Positions 1 through 8,846 of a DNA stretch of 64,000 nt are shown here, piece by piece; within the stretch, counting starts at the first letter, position 1; every line of letters begins with the position of its first letter. The translations under genes were made by a program, and so were the position numbers. The notes under the pieces are model-generated. The model was not told where the DNA came from. It searched no databases and was given only the letters and a program-made list of their open reading frames with translations. The DNA comes from Gammaproteobacteria bacterium. Its GTDB lineage: Bacteria > Pseudomonadota > Gammaproteobacteria > Steroidobacterales > Foliamicaceae. The DNA is taken from positions 328,266-392,265 of the forward strand of contig VXYS01000006.1 in assembly GCA_009845905.1 (NCBI GenBank), given 5' to 3'.

Positions 1-655
1 CCAGGCACACGCGCCCGTGCGTGAACCCCTGGCCGGGGCATCCGAGGGGGAAATGCCGCCCCTGGGATTCGCGCTGGCCCAACTGGCGGGTATCTACATC
101 CTGGCCGAGAACAGCGAAGGCCTGATCATCGTGGACGCGCACGCGGCCCACGAGCGGGTGGTCTACGAGCGGATGAAGGCCCAGCTCGACGACCAGGGTC
201 TGGGCTCGCAGCTCCTGCTGGAACCGGTCCGCCTGCGGGTCGGCCGCGACGACATGGACACGGCCACGCGGCAGCGCGAAACCTGGAAAAGGCTGGGATT
301 CGTGGTGGACCAGGTGGGTCCGGAGACGCTGGCGGTTCGGGAAGTCCCGGCGCTGTTGGCCGGCGGCGACGCGGAGGCCATGCTGCGAGACCTGCTTTCG
401 GGAGCGCAGGCGCGGCAGGAAGCCGGGACCGAGGACTCGGCCGAAGAGTTGACGGGGCGGATTCACCATATCCTCGCGACGATGGCCTGCCACACTTCGG
501 TGCGGGCCAATCGGCGGCTCACGCTGGAGGAAATGAATGCGTTGCTGCGCGACATGGAGAAGACGCCGCGCGCCGACCAGTGCAATCACGGACGGCCGAC
601 CTGGCGGGCCTTCCGCATCCAGGAACTGGACCGCATCTTCCTGCGCGGCCAGTAG
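1..655 (+). CDS. mutL: DNA mismatch repair protein MutL, C-terminal part (5' end outside window)
   Basis: Only the C-terminal dimerisation/regulatory domain is present; the reading frame is open from the first bases, so the ATPase half lies upstream. The segment DAHAAHERVVYE (from about position 134) fits the endonuclease signature DxHA(x)2E(x)4E, and the later ACHTSVRA and CNHGRP motifs complete the metal site known from nicking MutL proteins. MutL couples mismatch recognition by MutS to strand incision. The endonuclease-type domain suggests methyl-independent repair without MutH (inference). miaA follows 11 bases downstream, as in many gammaproteobacteria. Confidence 0.93.
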   Translation, partial: QAHAPVREPLAGASEGEMPPLGFALAQLAGIYILAENSEGLIIVDAHAAHERVVYERMKAQLDDQGLGSQLLLEPVRLRVGRDDMDTATRQRETWKRLGFVVDQVGPETLAVREVPALLAGGDAEAMLRDLLSGAQARQEAGTEDSAEELTGRIHHILATMACHTSVRANRRLTLEEMNALLRDMEKTPRADQCNHGRPTWRAFRIQELDRIFLRGQ

Positions 656-666
656 CGGGAGAGCGG

Positions 667-1623
667 GTGGAGGCGGTGCTCCTGAAGGGGCCCACTTGCG
701 TGGGCAAGACGCGGCTCGTCGTGGATTTGGCGAAGCGGCTGCCGCTCAGGGTGATCAGCGTGGACTCGGCCTGCGTGTACCGGGGGCTGGATATCGGCAC
801 GGCCAAGCCCGGGCCGGAGGAGCGGCGCATTGCTCCGCATTACCTGACAGACCTGTGCTCTCCGCACGAGCGCTATTCCGCGGCGCGGTTTGCGGAGGAT
901 GCCCGCCGGGAGATCGCGCGGGCGCGGGAACTCGGTCAGGTGCCGGTGCTGGTGGGCGGTACGATGCTGTATTTCCGGGCGCTGGAGCAGGGACTTGCGG
1001 ATTTGCCAGGCGCCGACGCCGCGCTGCGAAAGGCGATTCAGGCGCGCGCCGGGCGGGAGGGCTGGCCGGCCCTGCATGAGCAGCTCAGGCAGCTTGACCC
1101 CGCGGCTGCCGCCCGCATTTCGCCCAACGACGGCGCCCGCATCGAGCGGGCGCTGGAAGTGTTGCGGTTGACGGGGCGGCCGATCAGCGAACTCTGGCTT
1201 GACGCCTCCGGAGCAGCGCCGCCGGGTTATCTGAAATTCGCGCTGATTCCCGAAGACCGCGGCGCATGGCGCCGGCGTATCGAGGAGCGTTTCGACGACA
1301 TGATGAAGAGGGGCTGGCTGGATGAAGTGCGGGCCTTGCATGCGCTCGGAATCGATCCCGGCCTGCCGGCCGCGCGGATTGCCGGCTACCGGCAGTTGCT
1401 GGAACATCTCGACGGGCAGTTCTCGCTGGACGAGGCCAAAGTGCGCGGAATCCGGGCCACCAAGGCGCTGGGAAGGCGGCAATTGACCTGGTTGCGGGCC
1501 GAGCGGGACATCGTCCGCCTTTTCGAGGGAATTCCCCGATGCGCCGCGAGACTGGAGGAGGAAATCCACTCGCATTGGCGTATTCGCGAGGGTCTGGCCG
1601 CGCCTGGAGAGGATTGCAAATGA
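667..1623 (+). CDS. miaA: tRNA dimethylallyltransferase MiaA
   Basis: Transfers a dimethylallyl group to the N6 of A37 in tRNAs reading UNN codons. The P-loop GPTCVGKT sits at residues 8-15, followed by DSACVYRGLDIGTAKP and the family segment DGARIERALEVLRLTGRP. I chose the GTG at 667 because the P-loop then starts at the usual position and the product is 318 aa, normal for MiaA; the longer frame from 580 would run back into mutL. A GGGAGA ribosome site lies just upstream. It is the second gene of the mutL-miaA-hfq-hflX-hflK-hflC series. Confidence 0.95.
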   Translation: MEAVLLKGPTCVGKTRLVVDLAKRLPLRVISVDSACVYRGLDIGTAKPGPEERRIAPHYLTDLCSPHERYSAARFAEDARREIARARELGQVPVLVGGTMLYFRALEQGLADLPGADAALRKAIQARAGREGWPALHEQLRQLDPAAAARISPNDGARIERALEVLRLTGRPISELWLDASGAAPPGYLKFALIPEDRGAWRRRIEERFDDMMKRGWLDEVRALHALGIDPGLPAARIAGYRQLLEHLDGQFSLDEAKVRGIRATKALGRRQLTWLRAERDIVRLFEGIPRCAARLEEEIHSHWRIREGLAAPGEDCK

Positions 1624-1748
1624 GAGGCATCCGGGCACCGATGGCGCGATGCGGAAAAACTCGTCAAAACCGCCGAATTTCGACATTGGCGCAGCGCTGG
1701 TCTTGCTTCATTCTTGCCTTGATCCGCAAAACAATGCCCCGAAGGCCG

Positions 1749-1762
1749 CGGCTCGCGAGCCG
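1749..1762. repeat. 14-bp perfect palindrome in the hfq leader
   Basis: CGGCTCGCGAGCCG is self-complementary and lies 29 bases before the hfq start, in the 168-base miaA-hfq gap. That gap is otherwise without a clear gene or strong promoter. It could form a hairpin in the hfq leader; in E. coli the hfq mRNA leader is a target of Hfq autoregulation, but a role here is inference. Confidence 0.4.
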
Positions 1763-1791
1763 GGCGTCGGGAGTCCGCCAAGGAGTCTCCC

Positions 1792-2031
1792 ATGGAAACC
1801 CGCCAAGACCTGCAGAACCGGTTCCTGAACGCACTTCGCCGAAGCCGGGCGCGCGTTTACGTGTTCCTGGTCAATGGAATCAAGCTCAAGGGCGTGATTG
1901 GAGGCTTTGATATGTTCGTGATCCTGCTGCACAATGGCGTTAGCCAGATCGTGTACAAGCACGCCATATCCGCCATCGTCCCCGTTCGCCAGCAGGATCT
2001 GGACAGCATTCTGCGCGAGGAGAAGGCGTAG
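1792..2031 (+). CDS. hfq: RNA chaperone Hfq
   Basis: A 79-aa Sm-like protein forming hexameric rings that pair small RNAs with mRNAs. The Sm1 region [19 protein letters not shown] and the Hfq hallmark YKHAIS in Sm2 are both present. The C-terminal tail is short (ends at EEKA), unlike the roughly 100-aa enterobacterial forms. A good AAGGAG ribosome site precedes the ATG. It lies between miaA and hflX exactly as in E. coli. Confidence 0.98.
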   Translation: METRQDLQNRFLNALRRSRARVYVFLVNGIKLKGVIGGFDMFVILLHNGVSQIVYKHAISAIVPVRQQDLDSILREEKA

Positions 2032-2043
2032 GGCCTTGGTCGT

Positions 2044-3288
2044 TTGATCGAGAACCTGCCTGACCAGCGGGCCGTCCTGCTGGTGCCCTCGGGCGATGAC
2101 GCCCGAAGGCTGGAATTCGAATCGCTGGCCGCATCGGCAGGCGCCCGGGTCGCGGACACCGTTACCGCGCAACTGCGCCGACCCGATCCGCGCACCCTGA
2201 TCCGCAGCGGCAAGCTGGAAGAACTCCGGACCCGTTGCGCGGAATTCGCGCCTGCGCTGCTGGTCGTGGACTTCGCGCTGAGTCCTTCGCAGGAGCGCAA
2301 CCTTGAGCGCGCGCTGAACTGCCGCGTTGTGGACCGCACCAGCCTGATACTCGACATTTTCGCGTTGCGGGCGCGCAGCCGGGAAGGCAAGCTGCAGGTG
2401 GAACTGGCCCAGCTCAGGCACCTGTCAACGCGCCTCGTGGGCGGCTGGACCCACCTTGAGCGGCAAAAGGGCGGTATCGGACTGCGCGGCCCCGGCGAAA
2501 CCCAGCTTGAGACCGACCGCCGCCTGGTGTCCCAGCGGATCCGGCGCCTGGAAACACAGCTCGACGGCGTCATGGCGCGTCGGCGCCTGGGAAGGGCCCG
2601 CCGCAGGCGATCCGACTCCGCGCTCGTTTCCCTGGCCGGATACACCAACGTCGGCAAATCGACACTCTTCAACCGACTGGCCGGCGCCTCTGTAACCGCC
2701 CATGACCGGCCCTTCGATACCCTCGATCCCACGATACGCCGGATTGCGCTCCCGCACGGTCAGGAAGTCTTGCTTTCCGACACGGTGGGCTTTATCCGCG
2801 ACCTGCCGCACGAGCTGATCGCGGCGTTCAATTCCACGCTGGAGGAGATCGCCTCCGCCGATCTGATCCTGCACGTGATAGACGCTTCCGCCTCCGACCA
2901 GGTGGAGCGGATCGACGAAGTGGAAAGGGTGCTGGAAGAAATCGGAGCGGGCGACACGCCGCTGCTTCGCGTATTCAATAAGGCGGATATAATTCCCGGA
3001 GGGTTGCAAGCGGTCGATGGCGACTGCGGCGCGGCCTGGATCTCGGCGCTCTGCGGCGCCGGTGTTGAAGAGTTGCTTGCAAAGGTTGCACAGCGTTTGT
3101 CGGCGGGGCGGCTGCGCCGCACGGTACGGCTAAGCGCAGGTCAGGGAAGGCTCCGGGCATTGCTCTATCGCCGCGGCCGCGTACTCCGCGAACGACTGTT
3201 GCCCGGCGGAGGTTGGACACTGGACTTGGAAATGACTAGCCGAGCTTACGAAAAACTGGCCAGCCGCGAGGACATCGGTGCGGCCTAG
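2044..3288 (+). CDS. hflX: Ribosome-associated GTPase HflX
   Basis: GTPase of the OBG/HflX group that binds and splits stalled 70S ribosomes. The N-terminal HflX domain is followed by a coiled region with GGIGLRGPGETQLETDRR, then the G domain: P-loop GYTNVGKS near residue 198, G3 motif DTVGF and G4 motif NKAD. The predicted start is TTG, 13 bases after the hfq stop; no better ATG or GTG lies before the conserved N-terminus. Length 414 aa is normal. Confidence 0.95.
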   Translation: MIENLPDQRAVLLVPSGDDARRLEFESLAASAGARVADTVTAQLRRPDPRTLIRSGKLEELRTRCAEFAPALLVVDFALSPSQERNLERALNCRVVDRTSLILDIFALRARSREGKLQVELAQLRHLSTRLVGGWTHLERQKGGIGLRGPGETQLETDRRLVSQRIRRLETQLDGVMARRRLGRARRRRSDSALVSLAGYTNVGKSTLFNRLAGASVTAHDRPFDTLDPTIRRIALPHGQEVLLSDTVGFIRDLPHELIAAFNSTLEEIASADLILHVIDASASDQVERIDEVERVLEEIGAGDTPLLRVFNKADIIPGGLQAVDGDCGAAWISALCGAGVEELLAKVAQRLSAGRLRRTVRLSAGQGRLRALLYRRGRVLRERLLPGGGWTLDLEMTSRAYEKLASREDIGAA

Positions 3289-3323
3289 GCGCTTATTGAC
3301 GAGCACAACACGGAAAATCTGAT

Positions 3324-4418
3324 ATGGCTTGGAACGAACCGGGCGGTGGTAACGGTTCATGGAATCGGGGCGGCCGCCAGCAACCCGACCTGGAAGACGT
3401 CGTCCGCGATACGCTGAAAAAGCTCTTCGGCGGACTCGGCGGCGGAGGCAAGCGGTCTTTTCGGCAGACGCTGAGTTGGGCACTTGGAATCCTGGTGGCA
3501 ATTTGGGCCTTTACCGGCCTCTACCGCGTGGACGAAGCCGAGCGGGCGGTTGTGCTGCTGTTCGGCGAACATGCCCGGACCACGGGCGCCGGCCTGCGCT
3601 GGCACATGCCCTGGCCGATCGAATCCGTGGAAAAGGTGAACGTCTCGGCGGTCGACAACTTCAGCCAGCAGACCCGCATGCTGACTGCCGACGAGAACAT
3701 CGTGGTCGTGGACCTGGTGGTTCAGTACCAGCGCAGCGATCCGGAAGATTTCCTGTTCAACGTGCGCGATCCGGAAGAAACGATCGGCGAGGTGAGCGAA
3801 AGCGCCATCCGCGAAATCATCGGCAAGAACCAGATGGATTACATCCTGGGCGAAGGGCGCAGCGATATCGCCCAGCGCACCGAGGACCTGATACAGAATA
3901 CGCTGGACGACTACCGCACGGGCATCGGCGTGACCCAGGTGAACCTGCGCGACGCCAACTATCCGCAGCAGGTGGAAGCGGCGGTGCAGGACGCCATCAA
4001 GGCGCGCGAGGACAAGGAGCGGCTGGCCTTCGAGGCCCAGGCCTACGCCAACGACGTTGTCCCCAGGGCTCGCGGTGAAAGGGCCCGGCGCTTGCAGGAC
4101 GCGGAAGCCTACAAGGCCCGCGTCATTGCCGACGCCGAGGGTGAGGCGCAGCGCTTCGAGAAGCTGCTGGCGGAATACCTGAAAGCGCCGGAAGTGACCC
4201 GGGAGCGCCTTTACATTGAGGCGCTGGAGGCGTTCTACGGCGGCGCCAACAAGGTCCTGCTGGAGGCCGAGGGCAGCGGCAATCTGCTGTATCTGCCGGT
4301 CGACCAGTTGATGAAGCGTGGAAGTTCGGGACAGCAGACCGGCACTTTGCCCGAGCAGGAACCCACGGTTACGGAAATGGAAGACGCGCGCATGCGCAGG
4401 GGAGGTTCGGGATCATGA
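3324..4418 (+). CDS. hflK: FtsH modulator HflK (SPFH/band-7 membrane protein)
   Basis: Inner-membrane protein that, with HflC, forms a large cage around the FtsH protease and limits its activity. The N-terminus is Gly/Asn/Trp-rich and cytoplasmic; one membrane helix lies at about residues 49-66 (ALGILVAIWAFTGLY), then a band-7 domain in the periplasm and a long Ala/Glu-rich helix (EDKERLAFEAQAYAND). The 364-aa length fits the family. The stop overlaps the hflC start by 4 bases (ATGA), so translation is probably coupled. Confidence 0.95.
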   Translation: MAWNEPGGGNGSWNRGGRQQPDLEDVVRDTLKKLFGGLGGGGKRSFRQTLSWALGILVAIWAFTGLYRVDEAERAVVLLFGEHARTTGAGLRWHMPWPIESVEKVNVSAVDNFSQQTRMLTADENIVVVDLVVQYQRSDPEDFLFNVRDPEETIGEVSESAIREIIGKNQMDYILGEGRSDIAQRTEDLIQNTLDDYRTGIGVTQVNLRDANYPQQVEAAVQDAIKAREDKERLAFEAQAYANDVVPRARGERARRLQDAEAYKARVIADAEGEAQRFEKLLAEYLKAPEVTRERLYIEALEAFYGGANKVLLEAEGSGNLLYLPVDQLMKRGSSGQQTGTLPEQEPTVTEMEDARMRRGGSGS

Positions 4419-5284
4419 AATTCAAGGCCTTGTTTCCTTTGGCGGTGCTGGCCGTCCTCCTCGTGAACAGCAGCCTGTTCGTGGTGGACGAACGCGAGCA
4501 CGCGGTGCGGTTCCGGTTCGGCGAGATCGTTCAGACCTATGCCGATGCCGGGTTGTATTTCAAACTGCCGATCGTCAATAACGTCGAGTTTTACCCGGAC
4601 AGGATTCTTACGATCAACAACCCGCAGGAAGCTTTTCTGACCGCGGAGAAGAAGAACCTGCTGGTGGACTTCTTCGTCAAGTGGCGCATCGTGGACATCG
4701 GCAGGTACTACACCTCCAACGACGGCGGCAACGAGCTTCGCGCCCAGCAGCGTTTGCTGGAAATCATCAAGGACGACATCCGCGCCGAGTTTGCCAAGCG
4801 CACGGTACCGGAAGTGGTTTCGGCGGAACGCCGGGAACTCATGTTCGACATGCTGAACAACGCGCGCAACGCCGCCGCGACGCTGGGGATCGATGTCGTG
4901 GACGTGCGCGTAAAGCGCATCGAGTTCCGCGATGAGGTCAGCGAGTCCGTGTTTCAGCGGATGCGCCAGGAGCGGGCCCGCGTGGCCTCGGAGTTGCGCG
5001 CCGAGGGGGCCGAGACGGCCGAGCAGATTCGCGCCGACGCCGACCGGCAACGCACGGTAATTCTGGCCGAGGCCTACCGCGATGCGGAAATCCTTCGGGG
5101 TGAGGGTGACGCGAAGGCGGCCGAGACTTACGCCGGCGCCTACAACAAGGACCGGGAGTTCTATTCTTTCTACCGCAGCATCAACGCGTACCGCAATTCC
5201 TTCGGCAACGGCGGCGACCTGCTGGTGCTGGACAGCGAAAGCGATTTCTTCCGGTATCTGAACGAGTCGGAAAGCCAGGAATAG
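4415..5284 (+). CDS. hflC: FtsH modulator HflC
   Basis: Partner of HflK in the FtsH-HflKC complex. The protein (289 aa) has an N-terminal signal anchor (FPLAVLAVLLVNSSLFVV), then a band-7 domain beginning DEREHAVRFRFGEI and a helical tail. The helix RADADRQRTVILAEAYRDA is typical of HflC. The start overlaps the end of hflK by 4 bases. purA follows after 71 bases containing a hairpin. Confidence 0.95.
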   Translation: MKFKALFPLAVLAVLLVNSSLFVVDEREHAVRFRFGEIVQTYADAGLYFKLPIVNNVEFYPDRILTINNPQEAFLTAEKKNLLVDFFVKWRIVDIGRYYTSNDGGNELRAQQRLLEIIKDDIRAEFAKRTVPEVVSAERRELMFDMLNNARNAAATLGIDVVDVRVKRIEFRDEVSESVFQRMRQERARVASELRAEGAETAEQIRADADRQRTVILAEAYRDAEILRGEGDAKAAETYAGAYNKDREFYSFYRSINAYRNSFGNGGDLLVLDSESDFFRYLNESESQE

Positions 5285-5302
5285 CCCCGCCTTCCGCCGT
5301 CC

Positions 5303-5343
5303 CCCGGGAGCGAGGGCATGTCCCTCGCGGCGTCCTGCCCTCG
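5303..5343. repeat. GC-rich palindromic repeat between hflC and purA
   Basis: Contains a hairpin (5310-5328) with 7-bp arms GCGAGGG/CCCTCGC and a 5-base loop. The words GGGAGCGAGGGC and CGTCCTGCCCTC resemble, with an extra hairpin between them, the reverse complement of the repeat at 40146-40176. It may be a diverged member of that family, a weak terminator, or both. There is no T-tract. Confidence 0.4.
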
Positions 5344-5355
5344 GACTCGCAATCT

Positions 5356-6669
5356 ATGTCTGATGCCTCAAACTCTGCCCGCGGCGTTGTCCTGATCGGT
5401 GCCCAATGGGGCGATGAGGGCAAGGGCAAGGTGGTGGACCTGATTGCCGGGCGATGCGACGCTGTCGTTCGCTTTCAGGGAGGCCATAACGCCGGGCACA
5501 CGGTCATTCACGGTGGTGACACGCTGGTGCTGCATCTGCTGCCCAGCGGCATCCTGAACCCCCGCGTGGAATGCCTGATCGGGAACGGCGTGGCGCTGTA
5601 TCTGCCGCAGCTCTTCAAGGAGCTTGCGTCGATCAGGGAGCGTGGCGTGGACCCGGCCGGCCGGCTGTTCGTGAGTCCGGACTGCCCGCTGATTCTTCCC
5701 TCGCACATGGCGCTGGACCAGGCGCGCGAACGACATGCCGGCCGGGGGCGGATAGGGACGACCGGCCGCGGGATCGGTCCGGCATACGAGGACAAGGCGG
5801 CGCGCCGGGCGGTTCGCGTCGGCGAATTGTTTGCTCCAGACGCGTTCCGGCGGCGGCTGGGAGCAGCCCTGGACCTGCACAATTTCATGCTGGAAAACTA
5901 CTACGAGGTGGAGCCGGTGGACGCGGACCGCGTAGCGGAGGAATGGCTGGCGCTGGCGGAGGAACTGCGCCCCCTGGTTGTTGATGTTGCCGGCCGTCTC
6001 GAAAGGCTGAACGCCGAGGCTAAGGCGGTACTCTTCGAAGGCGCCCAGGGCGTGATGCTGGACATCGACCACGGTACTTATCCGTACGTGACTTCCTCGA
6101 GCACCGTGGCTGCCGGGGCCCTGGCCGGTTCCGGCGCCCATATTGCGCAACTCAGGGAGGTCGTGGGTGTCGTAAAGGCCTACACGACACGGGTGGGCGA
6201 AGGACCTTTTCCTACCGAACTGCACGACGAGGTGGGCGAACGCCTGGCCCGCGAGGGTGCGGAATGGGGCGCGACCACCGGACGCGCGCGCCGTTGCGGC
6301 TGGTTCGACGCCGTGGCGGTGCGCTCGGCCGCACAGAGGGGTTCGATCGGCAGTCTTTGCATCACCAAGCTGGACGTGCTCGACGGAGTGCATCCGCTTC
6401 GGATCTGCACCGGATACCGAACGGACGGAGGAGCGATCGATACGCGCCCGACGCTCATGAGCCGGTACGCGGAGTGCAAACCCTGCTACGAGCAGATGGA
6501 CGGATGGAGCGGAAGCACACGCGGCGTCGCCCGCTGGGAAGACCTCCCCAACGGCGCGCGCGCCTATATTGAGAAGCTGGAAGCCCTGGTGGGCCTGGAG
6601 GCCTGCATTGTGTCAACCGGACCGGCGCGCGAGGAAACGATCGTGCGCCGTCATCCCTTCGATTCCTGA
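5356..6669 (+). CDS. purA: Adenylosuccinate synthetase PurA
   Basis: Condenses IMP and aspartate with GTP hydrolysis in the first committed step to AMP. The N-terminal GTP/phosphate site GAQWGDEGKGK, the segment FQGGHNAGHT, the IMP-site region GTTGRGIGPAYEDKAAR and the C-terminal GPAREETI are all present. Length 437 aa is standard. It lies downstream of hflC as in E. coli; the ATG at 5356 gives a short leader of about 10 residues before the conserved core. Confidence 0.97.
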   Translation: MSDASNSARGVVLIGAQWGDEGKGKVVDLIAGRCDAVVRFQGGHNAGHTVIHGGDTLVLHLLPSGILNPRVECLIGNGVALYLPQLFKELASIRERGVDPAGRLFVSPDCPLILPSHMALDQARERHAGRGRIGTTGRGIGPAYEDKAARRAVRVGELFAPDAFRRRLGAALDLHNFMLENYYEVEPVDADRVAEEWLALAEELRPLVVDVAGRLERLNAEAKAVLFEGAQGVMLDIDHGTYPYVTSSSTVAAGALAGSGAHIAQLREVVGVVKAYTTRVGEGPFPTELHDEVGERLAREGAEWGATTGRARRCGWFDAVAVRSAAQRGSIGSLCITKLDVLDGVHPLRICTGYRTDGGAIDTRPTLMSRYAECKPCYEQMDGWSGSTRGVARWEDLPNGARAYIEKLEALVGLEACIVSTGPAREETIVRRHPFDS

Positions 6670-6679
6670 CAATCGCGGC

Positions 6680-7108
6680 TTATTCGACCCACTCGCCGCC
6701 GATCGTTCGGCTGTAGCCCCGAAACTCCGCTACCTTCGCGCCTTGATCATCCGTTACGGTCACGTCGAAGATGCCGTTGCGACCATAGACGGCGCGGGCG
6801 GACGCATGCGCGCTGAGTCGGGCTCCCGCCGCGACCCTGTCGATGAAGGAGATCGAGCAGTGCATGGTCACCGCCCGCCGGTTCAGGCTGTTGCAGGCGA
6901 AGGCGAAGGCCGTGTCGGCCATGGCGAATATGAATCCGCCATGGCACACGCCGTGGCTGTTGAGCATGCCGGGCCTGACGGTGAGGTGCACGGAGGCCTC
7001 GCCCGGCGTCACTTCTCCGAGTTCCAGGCCCATTTCCTTCGATGCGCGCTCATTGGCCCACATGAGCCGGGCAGTGGCCTGCGCCACTTCAAGTTCGGTC
7101 TTGCTCAT
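6680..7108 (-). CDS. Hotdog-fold thioesterase, PaaI family
   Basis: A 142-aa PaaI-type acyl-CoA thioesterase. The segment NSHGVCHGGFIFAMADTAFA holds the HGG and catalytic Asp region of the family; PaaI enzymes hydrolyse aryl- or hydroxyphenylacetyl-CoA, but the substrate here is unknown. The start codon is only 8 bases from the 3' end of tRNA-Leu on the same strand and has no obvious ribosome site; in-frame Met codons at residues 16 and 26 are alternative starts. Convergent with purA. Confidence 0.85.
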   Translation of the reverse strand: MSKTELEVAQATARLMWANERASKEMGLELGEVTPGEASVHLTVRPGMLNSHGVCHGGFIFAMADTAFAFACNSLNRRAVTMHCSISFIDRVAAGARLSAHASARAVYGRNGIFDVTVTDDQGAKVAEFRGYSRTIGGEWVE

Positions 7109-7116
7109 CTGTGGAT

Positions 7117-7203
7117 TGGTGCCGAGAAGAGGACTCGAACCTCCACGGGGTTGCCCCCACTGGCACCTGAAGCCAGCGCGTCTGCCAATTCCGCCACCTC
7201 GGC
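7117..7203 (-). tRNA. tRNA-Leu (anticodon CAG)
   Basis: Reading the minus strand, the acceptor GCCGAGG pairs with CTTCGGC-like 3' sequence, and the gene ends in an encoded CCA. The anticodon stem CTGGC/GCCAG encloses loop TTCAGGT, giving anticodon CAG (codon CTG). A long variable arm (GGGGGCAACCCC) and the T-loop GTTCGAGTC are typical of class II tRNA-Leu. Length 87 nt with CCA. Confidence 0.97.
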
Positions 7204-7273
7204 ACGATGTTGCCTTGCGAGCCCGGCGCGGTTAGCTGACGCCGGGGCGCCAAGGCGCCTGGAACAGGCCGGG

Positions 7274-7302
7274 ATTTTGCGTTTTACCGCTCCATATGTC
7301 AA
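7274..7302 (-). promoter_or_regulatory. Sigma-70 promoter for tRNA-Leu
   Basis: On the minus strand, a perfect -35 TTGACA (7297-7302) is followed by a 17-base spacer and -10 CAAAAT (7274-7279, 4 of 6 consensus). Transcription would start about 64 bases before the tRNA 5' end and could run on into the thioesterase gene. Confidence 0.7.
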
Positions 7303-7323
7303 TGATTCCCCCACATTACGAAC

Positions 7324-8817
7324 ATGCCGACCGCGATCGAACAACTCGTAATCTCTGAGACCGGGCTTCGGGCGTTCTGGCCCGACCGCGTTCGCGGGCA
7401 TGCAGGCAGAATCGCCGCGCGTCCTCCTTCCGCCGGTGAGCGGGAAGACCTGCGGGAGCTGCCGCTGGTGACCATCGACGGCGCCAACGCCCGCGATTTC
7501 GACGACGCAGTTTTCGCCGAGCCCGCGGGCTCCGGCTGGCGCGTCATAGTGGCGATCGCGGACGTATCGCACTACGTGCGTCCGGCGGATCCGCTGGACC
7601 GGGAGGCCGCCCGGCGCGGAGTGTCGGTGTATTTCCCGGGCTCGGTGCTGCCGATGCTTCCCGAAGTGCTTTCCAACGATCTGTGTTCCCTCAAGCCCGG
7701 CGTGGACCGCCTTTGCCTGGCCTGCGAAATGCGTCTGGACGCCCGCGGACATGTCAAGTCCTGGCGGTTCTTCCGCGCCGTCATGCGGTCGGCCGCCAGG
7801 CTCACGTATTCGGGCGTGCACGGTGCGATCGAGGCAGGCGACACGAAGGCTCGCCGCGAGCTGGGCGCGCTGCTGGAAGCGGTGGAACGGCTCTACGCGG
7901 TCTGGCGCGTGCTGGCCGTTGGCCGCCGCCGCCGCGGTGCGCTGGAAGTGGACCTGCCGGAAACCCGCGTGCGCCTGGGACCGGACGGAGAAGTGCGTGC
8001 GATGGAGCAGGCCGAGCGTTACAACGCCCACAGGGTGATCGAGGAACTGATGATCACCGCCAATGTCGCCACCGCACGATTCCTGGGACGGGCGCGGATG
8101 CCCGCGCTGTACCGCGTGCACTCTCCGCCCGACGCTGATGGTTTCGAAGAGCTCCGCCACCTTTACGCCGGCGCCGGACATCCGCTCTCCGAGGCGGCCG
8201 CGCGCAATCCCGATGAGATCAGCCGGGCGTTGCGGGCGCTTCGAGGCCAACCCGCGTACGAAGCGATCGCAGTGGCTACGCTCAAGTGCATGCAGCAGGC
8301 CTGTTACCAGCCGGCCAATATCGGCCACTACGGCCTGGCGCTGAAGTCCTATGCGCACTTCACCTCGCCGATTCGCCGCTACCCCGATCTGCTGGCGCAC
8401 CGTGCGATCAAGCACCTGATCGACGGCGGCCGGGGCGAGACAGCGCCGCTGCGCGGCAACGAGCTGGCTCGAACGGGCTCGGATTGTTCCGAAAAGGAAC
8501 GCCTGGCGGAGAAGGCAATGCGGACGGCCGTAAAGGCCTACAAGCTGCGCTATCTGTCCGGCTGCCTGGGCGACACCCTTGACGCCATCGTGTCGCATGC
8601 AAGCGGCAAGGGACTTTTCGTGCAGGTGCCGGAGGTCGGCATGAAAGGACTGATCCCGCGTTGGCGCCTCCCGGCCCGGCACGGCCGCCGCCGCGCCCGC
8701 GACCGGAGGGGTGGACAGGGCCTGCACGGCTTTACCCTGGGTCAGCAGGTGCTCGTGCGCGTTGCCCGAGTGGACGAAGACCGGGGGCACCTGGATCTGG
8801 ACCTGCTCGCCGGTTGA
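7324..8817 (+). CDS. rnr: RNase R/RNase II family exoribonuclease, N-terminally short
   Basis: 3'-5' exoribonuclease. The RNB catalytic domain begins almost at once: LPLVTIDGANARDFDDAVF holds the metal-binding aspartates, and ADVSHYVRP, SVYFPGSVLPMLPEVLSN and SYAHFTSPIRRYPDL match RNase R closely. A C-terminal S1-like domain follows (GLFVQVPEVGMKGLIP). At 497 aa it lacks the N-terminal helix-turn-helix and the two cold-shock domains of the roughly 800-aa RNase R. An in-frame TGA lies 21 bases before the ATG and only 120 bases separate it from tRNA-Leu, so the short form looks genuine. The rlmB methyltransferase gene usual after rnr is absent. Confidence 0.88.
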   Translation: MPTAIEQLVISETGLRAFWPDRVRGHAGRIAARPPSAGEREDLRELPLVTIDGANARDFDDAVFAEPAGSGWRVIVAIADVSHYVRPADPLDREAARRGVSVYFPGSVLPMLPEVLSNDLCSLKPGVDRLCLACEMRLDARGHVKSWRFFRAVMRSAARLTYSGVHGAIEAGDTKARRELGALLEAVERLYAVWRVLAVGRRRRGALEVDLPETRVRLGPDGEVRAMEQAERYNAHRVIEELMITANVATARFLGRARMPALYRVHSPPDADGFEELRHLYAGAGHPLSEAAARNPDEISRALRALRGQPAYEAIAVATLKCMQQACYQPANIGHYGLALKSYAHFTSPIRRYPDLLAHRAIKHLIDGGRGETAPLRGNELARTGSDCSEKERLAEKAMRTAVKAYKLRYLSGCLGDTLDAIVSHASGKGLFVQVPEVGMKGLIPRWRLPARHGRRRARDRRGGQGLHGFTLGQQVLVRVARVDEDRGHLDLDLLAG

Positions 8818-8826
8818 TGGTTCCCG

Positions 8827-8832
8827 TATAAT
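8827..8832 (+). promoter_or_regulatory. -10 element for the rpsF operon
   Basis: A perfect TATAAT stands 10 bases after the rnr stop and 88 bases before the rpsF start. No good -35 is visible at 17 bases. Transcription from it would place the hairpin at 8847-8867 in the rpsF leader. Confidence 0.5.
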
Positions 8833-8846
8833 CCCTCCCCCACGCT

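Noticed and set aside
7105..8790. 561-aa open frame antisense to rnr that also crosses tRNA-Leu
   Set aside because: It reads through a certain tRNA gene and opposite a clear RNase; it is not a gene.
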